Position numbers and translations under genes: made by a program
Source of the DNA: Saccharothrix sp. ALI-22-I
GTDB lineage: Bacteria > Actinomycetota > Actinomycetes > Mycobacteriales > Pseudonocardiaceae
Direction of reading: 5' to 3'
Length of the DNA stretch: 61,676 nt
Assembly: GCF_001984175.1 (NCBI RefSeq)
Contig: NZ_MTQP01000034.1
Span: forward strand, 1 to 61,676
Notes under the pieces: generated by a model
Told to the model about the DNA's origin: nothing
Seen by the model: only the letters and a program-made list of their open reading frames with translations
Database searches by the model: none
Shown: piece after piece, positions 1-8,892 of the stretch
Layout of the letters: each line of letters opens with the position of its first letter
How positions within the stretch are numbered: the first letter of the stretch is position 1

Positions 1-3000
1 GGGGTGTTGTCGTTGGAGGATGCGGCGACGTTGGTGGCGGCGCGTGGTCGGTTGATGCAGGACCTGCCCGGTGGTGGCGCGATGGTCGCCGTGCGGGCCA
101 CTGAGGACGAAGTCCGGCCGCTGCTGGGCGACCGGGTCTCCATCGCTGCGGTCAACGGCCCCGAAGCGGTCGTGCTCTCCGGTGACGAGGACGCCGTGCT
201 CGCTGCCGTGGCGACGTTCGAGCAGCAGGGCCGTCGCACCAAGCGGCTCGCCGTCGGCCACGCGTTCCACTCCGCTCACATGGACCCGATGCTGGCCGAC
301 TTCCGCAAGGTCGTCGAAGGGCTGACCTTCCACCGCTCGACGCTGCCCGTGGTCTCCGCCGTCACCGGGGGTTTCACCGACGCGCACACCGACGCCGAGT
401 ACTGGGTCCGACACGTCCGCGAGCCGGTCCGGTTCGCCGACGCGACGCGCGCCCTGGCCGACGCGGGCGCGTCCGCTTTCGTCGAGGTCGGCCCGGACGC
501 CGTGCTGACCGCCCTGGTCGGCGAATCGCTCGGCGACCCGGCGCCGACGGCGGTGCCGCTGCTGCGGCGCGACGTGCCCGACGTCGAGTCGCTGGTCACC
601 GCGATCGGCCGGTTCCACGCGCACGGCATCGCGGTCGACTGGCCCGCGTTCTTCTCGGGCACCGGCGCGCGCCGGGTCGACCTGCCGACCTACGCGTTCC
701 AGCGGTCCCGCTACTGGGTGGCGGCCGAGGTGCCGGCCGACGCGGGCCGGCTGGGCCTGCGCGCGGCCGAGCACCCGCTGCTGGGCGCGGCGGTGACCGT
801 CGCGGGGTCCGATGACGTGCTGCTGACCGGCCGCATCTCGCCCGAGGCGCAGCCGTGGCTGGCCGGCCATGAGGTCGTGCCCGGCGCGGTGCTGGTCGAA
901 CTGGCGATCCGCGCGGGCGACGAGGTCGGCTGCTCGGCGATTGAGGACCTGATCGCGCACACGCCGTTGGCGCTGGACGGCGGAGCGGGCGCGCAGCTCC
1001 AGGTCAAGGTGGGTCCGGCCGACGTCGACGGCGGGCACCCCGTGTCCGTGCACTCGCGGCCCGGTGACTCCGACGGCCCGTGGACGCTGCACGCGTCGGG
1101 CCGGGTGAGCCTGGGCACGGCCGCCGCGCCGGTCGACCCGGAGGTCGGGACGACCGAGGTGGAGCTGCCCGAGCACCTGATCGGCGAGGCAGACGCGTAC
1201 GGGCTGCACCCGGTGCTGCTGGAGGCGGCGCTGAGGGCCTGCGTGGACGGCGAGCCGGTTCGCTGGCGGGACGTGCGGCTGTACGCCACGGGCGCGACGG
1301 CGCTGCGGGTGCGGCGGATCCCCGGCGCGGACGGCGAGGTGGCGCTGCTGCTGTCCGACCGCACCGGACGCCCGGTCGCGGCGATCGGCGGCGTGGTCGC
1401 CCGACCTCCGGTGACCGACGCGCCGGCACGGGCCCGTCGGCGTGGTCGGGAGGCGTTGTTCCAGGTGGACTGGAAGCCGCTCGCCTCGCCGGCGCGCGTG
1501 GTGCGCTGGGGCGTGCTGGGGTCGGACCCGTTCGACCCGGGCTCGCCGGACCACCGGCGGTTCGCCGATCCGGCTGCCGCGGCCGAGGCGGACCAGCCGG
1601 TCGACGCCGTCCTGGCACCGTTCACGTCGACGCCCGGCGCGGACGTCGTCACGTCGGCGCACGAGGTGGCCACGCGCGCACTCGCCGTGGTGCAGTCCTG
1701 GCTGGCCGACGACCGGCTCACCGGTGTGCCGTTGGTCGTGCTGACCCGCGGCGCCATCGCGCCGACCGCCGGGTCGGCGGACCTCGGCGCGGCCGCCGTG
1801 TGGGGCCTGGTGCGCTCCGCCCAGTCCGAAGCGCCCGGCCGCGTCGTGCTGGTGGACGTCGACGGCGAACCGGGGTCCACCGAGGCGCTCGCGCGCGTGG
1901 TCGGCACCGGTGAGCCGCAGGTGGTCGTGCGCGGCGGACGGGTGTTCGCGGCGCGGCTGGAGCGGGTGGCCGCGCCCGCGACCGGCCCGGCGTGGGATCC
2001 CGCGGGCACCGTGCTGATCACCGGTGGCACCGGCGCGCTGGGTGCCGTGTTCGCCCGGCACCTGGTCGTCCGGCACGGCGTCACCCGGCTGCTGCTCACC
2101 AGCAGGAGGGGCCCGGACAGCCCCACCGCCGCCGGGCTCGTCGAGGAGCTGACCGGGCTGGGCGCGGAGGTCACCGTCGCCGCGTGCGACGTGGCCGACC
2201 GCGCCGCGCTGGCCGCCCTGCTGGCCGAGCACCCGGTGACGGCGGTCGTGCACACCGCAGGGCTCGCCGACGACGGTCTGCTGTCCGCGCTCACGCCGGA
2301 ACGGCTGTCGGCCGTGCTGCGGCCCAAGGTCGACGCCGCCTGGCACCTCCACGAGTTGACGATGCACCGCCCGCTGACCGCCTTCGTGCTGTTCTCCTCG
2401 GTCGCGGGCGTCATCGGCGGTCCGGGCCAGGCCAACTACGCGGCGGCCAACGCGTTCCTCGACGCCCTCGCCGAACGACGCGCCGCCCTCGGCCTGCCCG
2501 CGGCCTCGATCGCGTGGGGCCTGTGGGACCAGGAGGGCGGCATCGGCGGCAACCTGGACGAGGCCGACCGCAGGCGCATCGCCCGCGGCGGGTTCCTGCC
2601 GATCCCGCCGGACGTCGGCCCGACCATGCTGGACCTCGCGCTGGGCACCGGCCTGCCGACCGTCGTCGCCACCCCGCTCGACCTGGCCGCGTTGCGCGGG
2701 CAGGCAACGACACCGATGTTGTCCGGCCTGGTCCGCACCCCGACCCGCACCGCCGCCCGCAACGACGAGAACGCCGACGACCCACTGGCGGACCTCCTCG
2801 ACGGCCTGGCCGAGGACGAGCAGCGGCGGGTCGTGCTGGACGTCGTGCTCGCCGAGACCGCGACGGTGCTCGGCCACACCTCGCCGGGGGGTGTCGGCGC
2901 GGACCGGGCGTTCGGCGACCTCGGCTTCGACTCGCTGGTGTCGGTCGAGCTGCGCAACCGGCTCGCCACCCGGTGCGGCACCCCGCTGCCGCCCACCCTG

Positions 3001-4257
3001 GTGTTCGACCACCCCACCCCCGACTCGTTGGCCGCGTTCCTGCACGGCCGGCTGGTCCGGTCCCGCGCCGGCGCCGAGGAGGTCGACTACGCCGCCGAGG
3101 TGGGGCTGGACGACGACATCCGGGCCGCGGCCGTGGTGGTGACGGAGGTCGACGACCCGGAGCACGTGTTCCTCACTGGCGCCACGGGCTTCCTCGGCGC
3201 GTTCCTGCTGCGCGACCTGCTGCGCACCACGAGGGCGACCATCCACTGCCTGGTGCGCGCCGCCGACGACAAGGACGGGCTGCGTCGGGTCCGGGAGAAC
3301 CTGGAGTACTACCGGGTGTGGCAGGAGGTGGACCCGGCCCGGCTGGTCGTCCACCGCGGCGACCTGGCGCAACCGCGACTGGGCCTGGGCGAGGAGCTGT
3401 TCGACCGGCTGGCGCGCCAGATCGACGCCGTCTACCACGCCGGCGCGACCGTGCACTGGCTGCGGGCGTACGGCGACCTGGAGGCGGCCAACGTCGGGGG
3501 CACCCGCGAAGTGCTGCGGCTGGCCGCACGCCACCGCACCGTGCCGGTGCACCACGTCTCCACGGTCGGCGTCTTCGCGGGCGCGCCCCCGGACGGCACG
3601 CCGCTGAAGGCCGGCGACCCGACCGGGCCCGCCGAGGCGCTGCCCAGCGGCTACCTGCGCACCAAGTGGGTGTCCGAACAGGTCGTCGGACTAGCGAGGG
3701 AGCGCGGCATGCCGGTGTCGGTGTACCGGGTCGACGTGATCTCCGGCGACCAGCGCAACGGCGCCTGCCAGAAGCGCGACTTCGTCTGGCTCAGCCTCAA
3801 GGGCATCATCCAGGCGCGGTCCGCCCCGGCGGGCGTGTCCGGCCACTTCCACCTGGTGCCGGTGGACTACGTCAGCTCGGCGATCGTCGAGCTGTCCCGT
3901 CGGACCACCGGCCGCACGTTCCACCTCTACAACGCCCACCGCATCGACCTGGCGGAACTCGTGCGCCGGCTGCGGTCCCTCGGCTACCCCGTCGCGGACC
4001 GCGACCCCGACGAGTGGTTCGCCGCGGTCGCCGCCGACCGGGACAACGCGCTGGTCCCGCTGCTGGACGCCTTCCGGATGATGACCGCGGACAGCTCGTC
4101 CTTCTACCCGCCCATCGACGTCGCCGACACCGCACTCGCGCTCGCCGGGAGCGGGATCGACTGCCCGCCGGTGACCGAGGAGCTGTTCCGCGCGTACGTG
4201 GAGTTCTTCGTCCGGGCAGGCCACTTCCCACCGCCCACCAGGAACGAGGGAGCATGA
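1..4257 (+). CDS. Modular type I PKS, C-terminal part: AT(partial)-DH(vestigial)-KR-ACP-thioester reductase
   Basis: This is the last module of an assembly line; the 5' part lies beyond the left edge and about 1,417 codons are visible. Domain order is the back half of an AT (to about nt 720), a DH-like region (750-1440), a KR structural half, a catalytic KR (2000-2700), an ACP (2800-3060) and a terminal SDR-type thioester reductase (3150-4250). The AT has HAFH (residues 86-89 from nt 4), the malonyl-CoA signature. The KR keeps GGTGALG, the ADD variant of the B-type LDD loop, and the Ser/Tyr catalytic pair (FSS; NYAAAN). The ACP has LGFDSL. The reductase has GATGFLG and a Y...K pair, implying NAD(P)H-dependent release as an aldehyde or alcohol. 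The DH looks dead (see findings). Its stop overlaps the next ATG (ATGA, 4254-4257). Confidence 0.95.
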   Translation, partial: GVLSLEDAATLVAARGRLMQDLPGGGAMVAVRATEDEVRPLLGDRVSIAAVNGPEAVVLSGDEDAVLAAVATFEQQGRRTKRLAVGHAFHSAHMDPMLADFRKVVEGLTFHRSTLPVVSAVTGGFTDAHTDAEYWVRHVREPVRFADATRALADAGASAFVEVGPDAVLTALVGESLGDPAPTAVPLLRRDVPDVESLVTAIGRFHAHGIAVDWPAFFSGTGARRVDLPTYAFQRSRYWVAAEVPADAGRLGLRAAEHPLLGAAVTVAGSDDVLLTGRISPEAQPWLAGHEVVPGAVLVELAIRAGDEVGCSAIEDLIAHTPLALDGGAGAQLQVKVGPADVDGGHPVSVHSRPGDSDGPWTLHASGRVSLGTAAAPVDPEVGTTEVELPEHLIGEADAYGLHPVLLEAALRACVDGEPVRWRDVRLYATGATALRVRRIPGADGEVALLLSDRTGRPVAAIGGVVARPPVTDAPARARRRGREALFQVDWKPLASPARVVRWGVLGSDPFDPGSPDHRRFADPAAAAEADQPVDAVLAPFTSTPGADVVTSAHEVATRALAVVQSWLADDRLTGVPLVVLTRGAIAPTAGSADLGAAAVWGLVRSAQSEAPGRVVLVDVDGEPGSTEALARVVGTGEPQVVVRGGRVFAARLERVAAPATGPAWDPAGTVLITGGTGALGAVFARHLVVRHGVTRLLLTSRRGPDSPTAAGLVEELTGLGAEVTVAACDVADRAALAALLAEHPVTAVVHTAGLADDGLLSALTPERLSAVLRPKVDAAWHLHELTMHRPLTAFVLFSSVAGVIGGPGQANYAAANAFLDALAERRAALGLPAASIAWGLWDQEGGIGGNLDEADRRRIARGGFLPIPPDVGPTMLDLALGTGLPTVVATPLDLAALRGQATTPMLSGLVRTPTRTAARNDENADDPLADLLDGLAEDEQRRVVLDVVLAETATVLGHTSPGGVGADRAFGDLGFDSLVSVELRNRLATRCGTPLPPTLVFDHPTPDSLAAFLHGRLVRSRAGAEEVDYAAEVGLDDDIRAAAVVVTEVDDPEHVFLTGATGFLGAFLLRDLLRTTRATIHCLVRAADDKDGLRRVRENLEYYRVWQEVDPARLVVHRGDLAQPRLGLGEELFDRLARQIDAVYHAGATVHWLRAYGDLEAANVGGTREVLRLAARHRTVPVHHVSTVGVFAGAPPDGTPLKAGDPTGPAEALPSGYLRTKWVSEQVVGLARERGMPVSVYRVDVISGDQRNGACQKRDFVWLSLKGIIQARSAPAGVSGHFHLVPVDYVSSAIVELSRRTTGRTFHLYNAHRIDLAELVRRLRSLGYPVADRDPDEWFAAVAADRDNALVPLLDAFRMMTADSSSFYPPIDVADTALALAGSGIDCPPVTEELFRAYVEFFVRAGHFPPPTRNEGA

Positions 4258-5843
4258 CGATCACCAACGACACACCCGTATCGACCGGCCGCACCGACCT
4301 GCGGAGCCGGGTGGCCGAGCTGCGGGCGCTCAAGGAGCGGGTCCGGCTGGGTTCGTCGCCGAAGGCCACCGAGGCGCAGCGCTCGCGCGGCAAGCTGCTC
4401 GTGCGCGAGCGACTGGACCTGCTGTTCGACCCCGGCACGTTCCGGGAGGTCGAGCAGCTGCGCCGGCACCGGGCGACCGGCTTCGGGCTGGAGGACCGCA
4501 AGCCGCACACCGACGGCGTCGTCACCGGCTGGGGCAAGGTGCACGGTCGCACGGTGTACGTCTACGCCCACGACTTCCGCGTCTTCGGCGGGTCGCTCGG
4601 CGAGGCGCACGCCGAGAAGATCCACAAGGTGATGGACCTCGCGGAGGCCGCGGGAGCGCCGATCGTGTCGCTGTCGGACGGCGCTGGCGCCCGCATCCAG
4701 GAGGGCGTCACGGCGCTGGCGGGCTACGGCGGCATCTTCCGCCGCAACGTCCGGGCGTCGGGGGTGATCCCGCAGATCAGCGTGCTGCTCGGGCCGTGCG
4801 CCGGCGGTGCGGCCTACTCGCCGGCGCTGACCGACTTCGTGTTCATGGTGCGCGACATCTCGCAGATGTACATCACCGGGCCGGACGTCGTGCAGGCCGT
4901 CACGGGCGAGCAGACCACTCACGACCGGCTCGGCGGCGCGGAGGTGCACGGGTCGGTCTCGGGCGCGGCGCAGTTCGTCCACGACTCCGAGCAGGAGTGC
5001 CTGGAGGAGGTCCGGCACCTGATCTCCCTGCTGCCGTCCAACAACCGCGAGTCGGCGCCGGTGGTCGTGGCGGCCGACCCGCGCGACCGCGCCAACGAGC
5101 GGCTGCTGGACCTGGTGCCCGGCGACCCCAGCCGCGTCTACGACATGAAGGCGGTCATCGAGGAGATCGTCGACGACGGCGACCTGTTCGAGGTGCACGC
5201 CGACTGGGCCACCAACATCATCTGCGGGTTGGCGCGGCTGGACGGGCACGTGGTGGGCGTCGTGGCCAACCAGCCGGCGTCGCTGGCGGGCGTGCTGGAC
5301 ATCCACGCCTCGGAGAAGGCCGCCCGGTTCGTGCAGAGCTGCGACGCCTTCTCCATCCCGCTGGTGACGCTGGTCGACGTGCCGGGCTTCCTGCCGGGCA
5401 GCGACCAGGAGCACGGCGGCATCATCCGGCACGGGGCGAAGCTGCTGTACGCGTACTGCAACGCGACGGTGCCGCGCATCCAGGTGATCGTGCGCAAGGC
5501 CTACGGCGGGGCGTACATCGTGATGGACTCCCGGTCGATCGGCTGCGACCTGTCCTACGCGTGGCCGATCAACGAGATCGCGGTGATGGGGGCCGAGGGC
5601 GCGGCGAACGTCGTGTTCCGCCGCGAGATCAACTCGGCGCCGCACCCCGAGGTGGCACGGGCGCAGCGCATCGCGGAGTACCAGCGGCAGTTGGTGCACC
5701 CGTACTACGCGGCCGAGCGCGGTCTGGTGGACGACGTGATCGACCCGGTCGAGACCCGCGCCATGCTGATCGACGGGCTGGAGTCGTTGCGGGGCAAGCA
5801 CGCGCCCGTGCAGTTCCGCAAGCACGGGAACCCGCCGGCATGA
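4254..5843 (+). CDS. Acyl-CoA carboxylase beta (carboxyltransferase) subunit
   Basis: 529 aa, the usual length of PccB/AccB-type carboxyltransferases that make malonyl- or methylmalonyl-CoA from carboxybiotin. Both crotonase-like halves are visible: an N-terminal half with GARIQEG and [12 protein letters not shown], and a C-terminal half with DVPGFLPG and GGAYIVMDS. Residue 422 (codon ATC, 5517-5519) is Ile; in Streptomyces PccB this position is Asp and governs acyl-CoA choice, and Ile is associated with acceptance of acetyl-CoA. The ATG overlaps the PKS stop by 4 nt and its own stop overlaps the epsilon-subunit ATG, so the three genes are one coupled operon. No biotin carboxylase alpha subunit is in the window, so it probably borrows the housekeeping one. 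A dedicated extender-unit role for the adjacent PKS is inferred. Confidence 0.93.
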   Translation: MTITNDTPVSTGRTDLRSRVAELRALKERVRLGSSPKATEAQRSRGKLLVRERLDLLFDPGTFREVEQLRRHRATGFGLEDRKPHTDGVVTGWGKVHGRTVYVYAHDFRVFGGSLGEAHAEKIHKVMDLAEAAGAPIVSLSDGAGARIQEGVTALAGYGGIFRRNVRASGVIPQISVLLGPCAGGAAYSPALTDFVFMVRDISQMYITGPDVVQAVTGEQTTHDRLGGAEVHGSVSGAAQFVHDSEQECLEEVRHLISLLPSNNRESAPVVVAADPRDRANERLLDLVPGDPSRVYDMKAVIEEIVDDGDLFEVHADWATNIICGLARLDGHVVGVVANQPASLAGVLDIHASEKAARFVQSCDAFSIPLVTLVDVPGFLPGSDQEHGGIIRHGAKLLYAYCNATVPRIQVIVRKAYGGAYIVMDSRSIGCDLSYAWPINEIAVMGAEGAANVVFRREINSAPHPEVARAQRIAEYQRQLVHPYYAAERGLVDDVIDPVETRAMLIDGLESLRGKHAPVQFRKHGNPPA

Positions 5844-6028
5844 CCGTGTTCCTGAAGGTGCTCAAGGGCGGGCCGACCGACGAGGAGCTCGCGGCGGCGA
5901 CGGTGGCCTTGCTGACCCTGACCGGTGGCGCCGCGCCGCGACCGCGGGCCCGGGAGTCGCGGCAGCCGCCGTGGCGGTGGATGGGGGAGACCTACACCGC
6001 GCCGACCTCCTGGTCGACGCGACGCTGA
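5840..6028 (+). CDS. Acyl-CoA carboxylase epsilon subunit (AccE/PccE-like)
   Basis: 62 aa, starting at the ATG that overlaps the beta-subunit stop (ATGA, 5840-5843). The N-terminus has the epsilon-subunit pattern: a short beta strand, then GGPTDEELAA and a hydrophobic helix, followed by a Pro/Arg-rich linker and a Trp-containing tail. In actinomycetes this small protein stabilises the alpha-beta complex and raises its activity. Position directly after the beta gene is the canonical arrangement. The sequence is short and low in information, so the call rests partly on context. The gene ends at the left arm of a strong terminator hairpin. Confidence 0.8.
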   Translation: MTVFLKVLKGGPTDEELAAATVALLTLTGGAAPRPRARESRQPPWRWMGETYTAPTSWSTRR

Positions 6029-6072
6029 CGGCACGGCGGGCGGGACCTCTCGGTACCCGCCCGCCGTGCCGT
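6028..6072. terminator. Bidirectional terminator hairpin
   Basis: A perfect 17-bp inverted repeat: arms 6028-6044 and 6056-6072, 11-nt loop at 6045-6055. It sits exactly between the convergent epsilon-subunit and BBE-oxidase stops, with no T-run on either side, as is common in actinomycetes. It closes the PKS-carboxylase operon. Confidence 0.85.
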
Positions 6073-6102
6073 TCTCCGCCGTGCCGCCTCGGCCGTGCCG
6101 TG

Positions 6103-7716
6103 CTACGCCTTGACCGACAGCGAGTGGCTGAAGATGTCGTTCGGGTCGTACTTCCTCTTCACCCGTTGCAGGCGCGGGTAGTTCGCCCCGTAGTACAGGT
6201 CGTGCCACGGCGTGCCGCTGACGTTGATCGCCGGGTCGGCCAGGTCGGCGTCGCAGTAGTTGATGAAGGCGCCGTCGGTGACGTCGTTGCTCCTCGGCAC
6301 GCCGCCGGTGGCCGCGTAGACGTCCGCGTACGCCTCGCGGATCCACCGGACGTGGGCCGCGTCCTCGGACCGGTCGGTCCACAGGGTCACGTAGAGCAGC
6401 TTCAGCACCGAGTCGCGCTGCACCACCGCGGTGGCGTCGGTCGGCGTCGCGTTGATCCTGCCGCCGAAGCCGACCAGCGCCACCATCGCGAAGGGATTCG
6501 CGTAGTCGTCGCGCGTCAACTGGCGGTACAACGCGTCGACCTGGTCCGGCGGCATACCCTTGCGCAGGTACGAGGACTTGACCTTCCAGCGGGCGATGGC
6601 AGCCTCGACGAAGCCGAACCACTCCTTCACCGCGTAGAACCACGGCACCCGGCTGCGGTCGTTGACGCTGTAGTCCGCGCCGGTGCCGTCGTTGACCGCC
6701 GCGAGGAACGCGTCCAGCCGGGCCTCGGCGTCCGGCACGTTCGCGTCGATCTGCGTGCTCATCCGGAACCCGCCCGCGGCCTTGTGCTGCGTCTTGAGCT
6801 GGCTGAACAGGCTCAGGTGCGGCGAGTCCGGCGCGGAGTTGCGCTCGTGCCACCCGCCGAAGTTGCGCACCAACCGCTTGAAGCCGTGCTCGGTCAGCGA
6901 GTCCCACGACCACGCGACGTCGGACACCAGCAGCTCGGTCGGCGGCCTGGGCAGCAGGTCGGACGGGTCGTCGCCGCGCGCGTCGGGGGAGCGCAGCCAG
7001 TAGTTGGTGATGATGCCGAAGTTGCCGCCGCCACCTCCGGTGTGGGCCCACCACAGGTCGCGGTGGGGGTCGTCGGCCTCGCGGGTCGCCACGACCTTGT
7101 GGGCCCTGCCGTCGGCGCCGACCACGACGACCTCGACGGCGTAGAGGTGGTCCACCGTCAGCCCGTGCGAGCGGGACAGGGCGCCGTAGCCGCCGCCCAC
7201 GATGTGGCCGCCCACGCCGACCGTGGGGCACGTGCCGCCGGGCACCGCGACGCCCCAGCCCTTGTAGAGGGTCTGGTAGGTGCGGCCCAGCGTCGCGCCG
7301 GGCCCCACCGAGAACGCGCGCCGGCGGGCGTCGTAGCCGACGTGGTCCAGGCCCGCCATGTCGATGATGACCCGCACCTCGGCGTTGTGCACGAAGTCCT
7401 CGTCGCAGTGCCCGCCGCTGCGGACGACGACCTTCGACCCGCTGTCCACCGCCTTCTGCACGGCCCGGACGACGTCGTCGGCGGAGCTGACGATGCGGAT
7501 GTAGTCCGGCGTGCCCACCCAGCGGGTGTTGGAGCCGGTGGTGAGGCCCGCGTACTGGGGATCCGCGGGACGGACGGTGAGCATCGGTGGCAGACCGCTC
7601 GCGACGGGGACGCCCTTGGCCGGGGCGCTCCCGGCGCCCAGGGCCGCGACACCCACGACCGCGGTGCCGGTCGCCGCGGTGCGGCTCACGAACTCTCGGC
7701 GGGACAGCTCTGTCAT
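6103..7716 (-). CDS. Tat-exported BBE-like FAD-linked oxidase
   Basis: 537 aa from ATG 7716, chosen over an upstream GTG because a GGAGGA sits just ahead of it. The N-terminus carries a twin-arginine signal (SRREFVSRTAA plus a hydrophobic stretch ending near residue 34), so the enzyme is probably exported folded with its flavin. The PCMH-type FAD domain contains RSGGH (His103) and GGTCPTVGVGGH (Cys163), the two residues that give bicovalent flavin attachment in berberine-bridge and sugar oxidases. The C-terminus has the BBE-domain ending YYGANYPRLQRVKRKYDP. Family members oxidise alcohols, sugars or form C-C bonds in natural-product tailoring; the substrate cannot be read from the sequence. 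It may tailor the product of the adjacent PKS outside the membrane. Confidence 0.9.
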   Translation of the reverse strand: MTELSRREFVSRTAATGTAVVGVAALGAGSAPAKGVPVASGLPPMLTVRPADPQYAGLTTGSNTRWVGTPDYIRIVSSADDVVRAVQKAVDSGSKVVVRSGGHCDEDFVHNAEVRVIIDMAGLDHVGYDARRRAFSVGPGATLGRTYQTLYKGWGVAVPGGTCPTVGVGGHIVGGGYGALSRSHGLTVDHLYAVEVVVVGADGRAHKVVATREADDPHRDLWWAHTGGGGGNFGIITNYWLRSPDARGDDPSDLLPRPPTELLVSDVAWSWDSLTEHGFKRLVRNFGGWHERNSAPDSPHLSLFSQLKTQHKAAGGFRMSTQIDANVPDAEARLDAFLAAVNDGTGADYSVNDRSRVPWFYAVKEWFGFVEAAIARWKVKSSYLRKGMPPDQVDALYRQLTRDDYANPFAMVALVGFGGRINATPTDATAVVQRDSVLKLLYVTLWTDRSEDAAHVRWIREAYADVYAATGGVPRSNDVTDGAFINYCDADLADPAINVSGTPWHDLYYGANYPRLQRVKRKYDPNDIFSHSLSVKA

Positions 7717-7960
7717 GACCGCGTTCCTCCACACTGTGGTGATCCAGGACCGGAATTCGAGAAGAGTGGAACGACGGTGCGGTGAAATGCAGTTCGACGC
7801 GAGAATAACGCGCCCGGTAACTGCGGTTCCTCATTGTGGGGTCACCTGCGTTCGACGGCGCGGGTGACCATTCTCGGTCGAGGGACTCGCGTGCCGGGTC
7901 GGGCGCCGGCCGTGCCGGACCCGGCGAGGGCGCCGCACTTCGTCGCGAATCGGTCGGGGG

Positions 7961-8797
7961 TCATCCCCAGGCGTTCTCCGCCTCGGCGTTCTTGACGAAG
8001 ACCGAGAAGTCGGTGGCGTCCCGCCCCAGGGCCCGGCGGACTCCGTCGGAGATCTTCGCCTCCAGACCGCGTGCGATCGGGCTGAGCCCGGCGGTCCACA
8101 TTCCGGCGTCGGCCTCGGACCAGCCCTGACCGGCCAACTCCTCGACGAACTCCGCCGGCGGCAGCGCGACGTACTTCACCGGCTTGCCGGTGGCCGCTCC
8201 GATCTCGGCCGTGGCCTCCTCGAAGGTCACCGCGCGCGGGCCGGACAGCTCGTAGACCTCGCCCGCGTGCCCGTCCTCGGTCACCGCCGCGACGCCCACC
8301 GCGGCGATGTCCCCGGTGTCCACGAACGACGCCGCGCCCTCGCCGGCGGCCTGCCGCAACTCGCCCGCCAGGATGCCGGCGCGGAAGATGCCCTCGCTGA
8401 AGTTCTGGGCGAACCAGCCCGGCCGCAGGATGGTCCACTGCGGACCGGAAGCGCGCAGCGCGGTCTCATTGGCCAGCATCGACTCGACGTCGCCGTCACC
8501 GTAGTAGCCCGGCACGTCGACACCGCGGGCGGACAGCAGCACCACGCGCTCCACGCCGGCGGTCGCGGCGCGCTCGAAGAACCGGGGCGCCGCAGTCGAG
8601 CCGTCGAGCGGGGTCACGTACACGCCGTGGACACCGTCGAGCGCGGCGTCCCACGTGCTCTCGTCGGACCAGTCGAACCGCTGCTCGCCGTGCCGCGACG
8701 CCGCCCGGACCGACTCGCCGCGCGCCCGGAGCTGCGACACGACCCGACGGCCGGTCTTGCCCGTGCCGCCGATCACCAAGAATGTTTTCGTTGTCAT
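7961..8797 (-). CDS. NmrA-like NAD(P)-binding reductase (atypical SDR)
   Basis: 278 aa with an N-terminal Rossmann motif VIGGTGKTGRRV and the extended-SDR layout of NmrA/HSCARG and NAD(P)H-quinone or azo-reductase-like proteins. It has no clear YxxxK catalytic pair, which is usual for NmrA-type members that act as redox sensors or small-substrate reductases. The start ATG (8797) has no strong Shine-Dalgarno sequence. It lies 95 nt downstream of the SARP regulator and 245 nt upstream of the BBE oxidase on the same strand, so it may be expressed from its own promoter. Substrate unknown. Confidence 0.8.
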   Translation of the reverse strand: MTTKTFLVIGGTGKTGRRVVSQLRARGESVRAASRHGEQRFDWSDESTWDAALDGVHGVYVTPLDGSTAAPRFFERAATAGVERVVLLSARGVDVPGYYGDGDVESMLANETALRASGPQWTILRPGWFAQNFSEGIFRAGILAGELRQAAGEGAASFVDTGDIAAVGVAAVTEDGHAGEVYELSGPRAVTFEEATAEIGAATGKPVKYVALPPAEFVEELAGQGWSEADAGMWTAGLSPIARGLEAKISDGVRRALGRDATDFSVFVKNAEAENAWG

Positions 8798-8892
8798 CTA
8801 TGGACTCTAGCAGGTATTGCCGGAAGAAATTGTTTCCACATAAGGGTTTACCGTGATGGGCAACGGCTGTTTGGTGCCCCCAGGGGCGTCGG

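Noticed and set aside
711..2435. Long antisense frame opposite the PKS DH-KR region (574 codons)
   Set aside because: Ser/Thr/Pro/Ala-biased shadow with no motifs; the PKS frame is unambiguous.
4104..5825. Antisense 573-codon frame opposite the carboxyltransferase
   Set aside because: Shadow frame, composition as for other antisense frames; no ribosome site.
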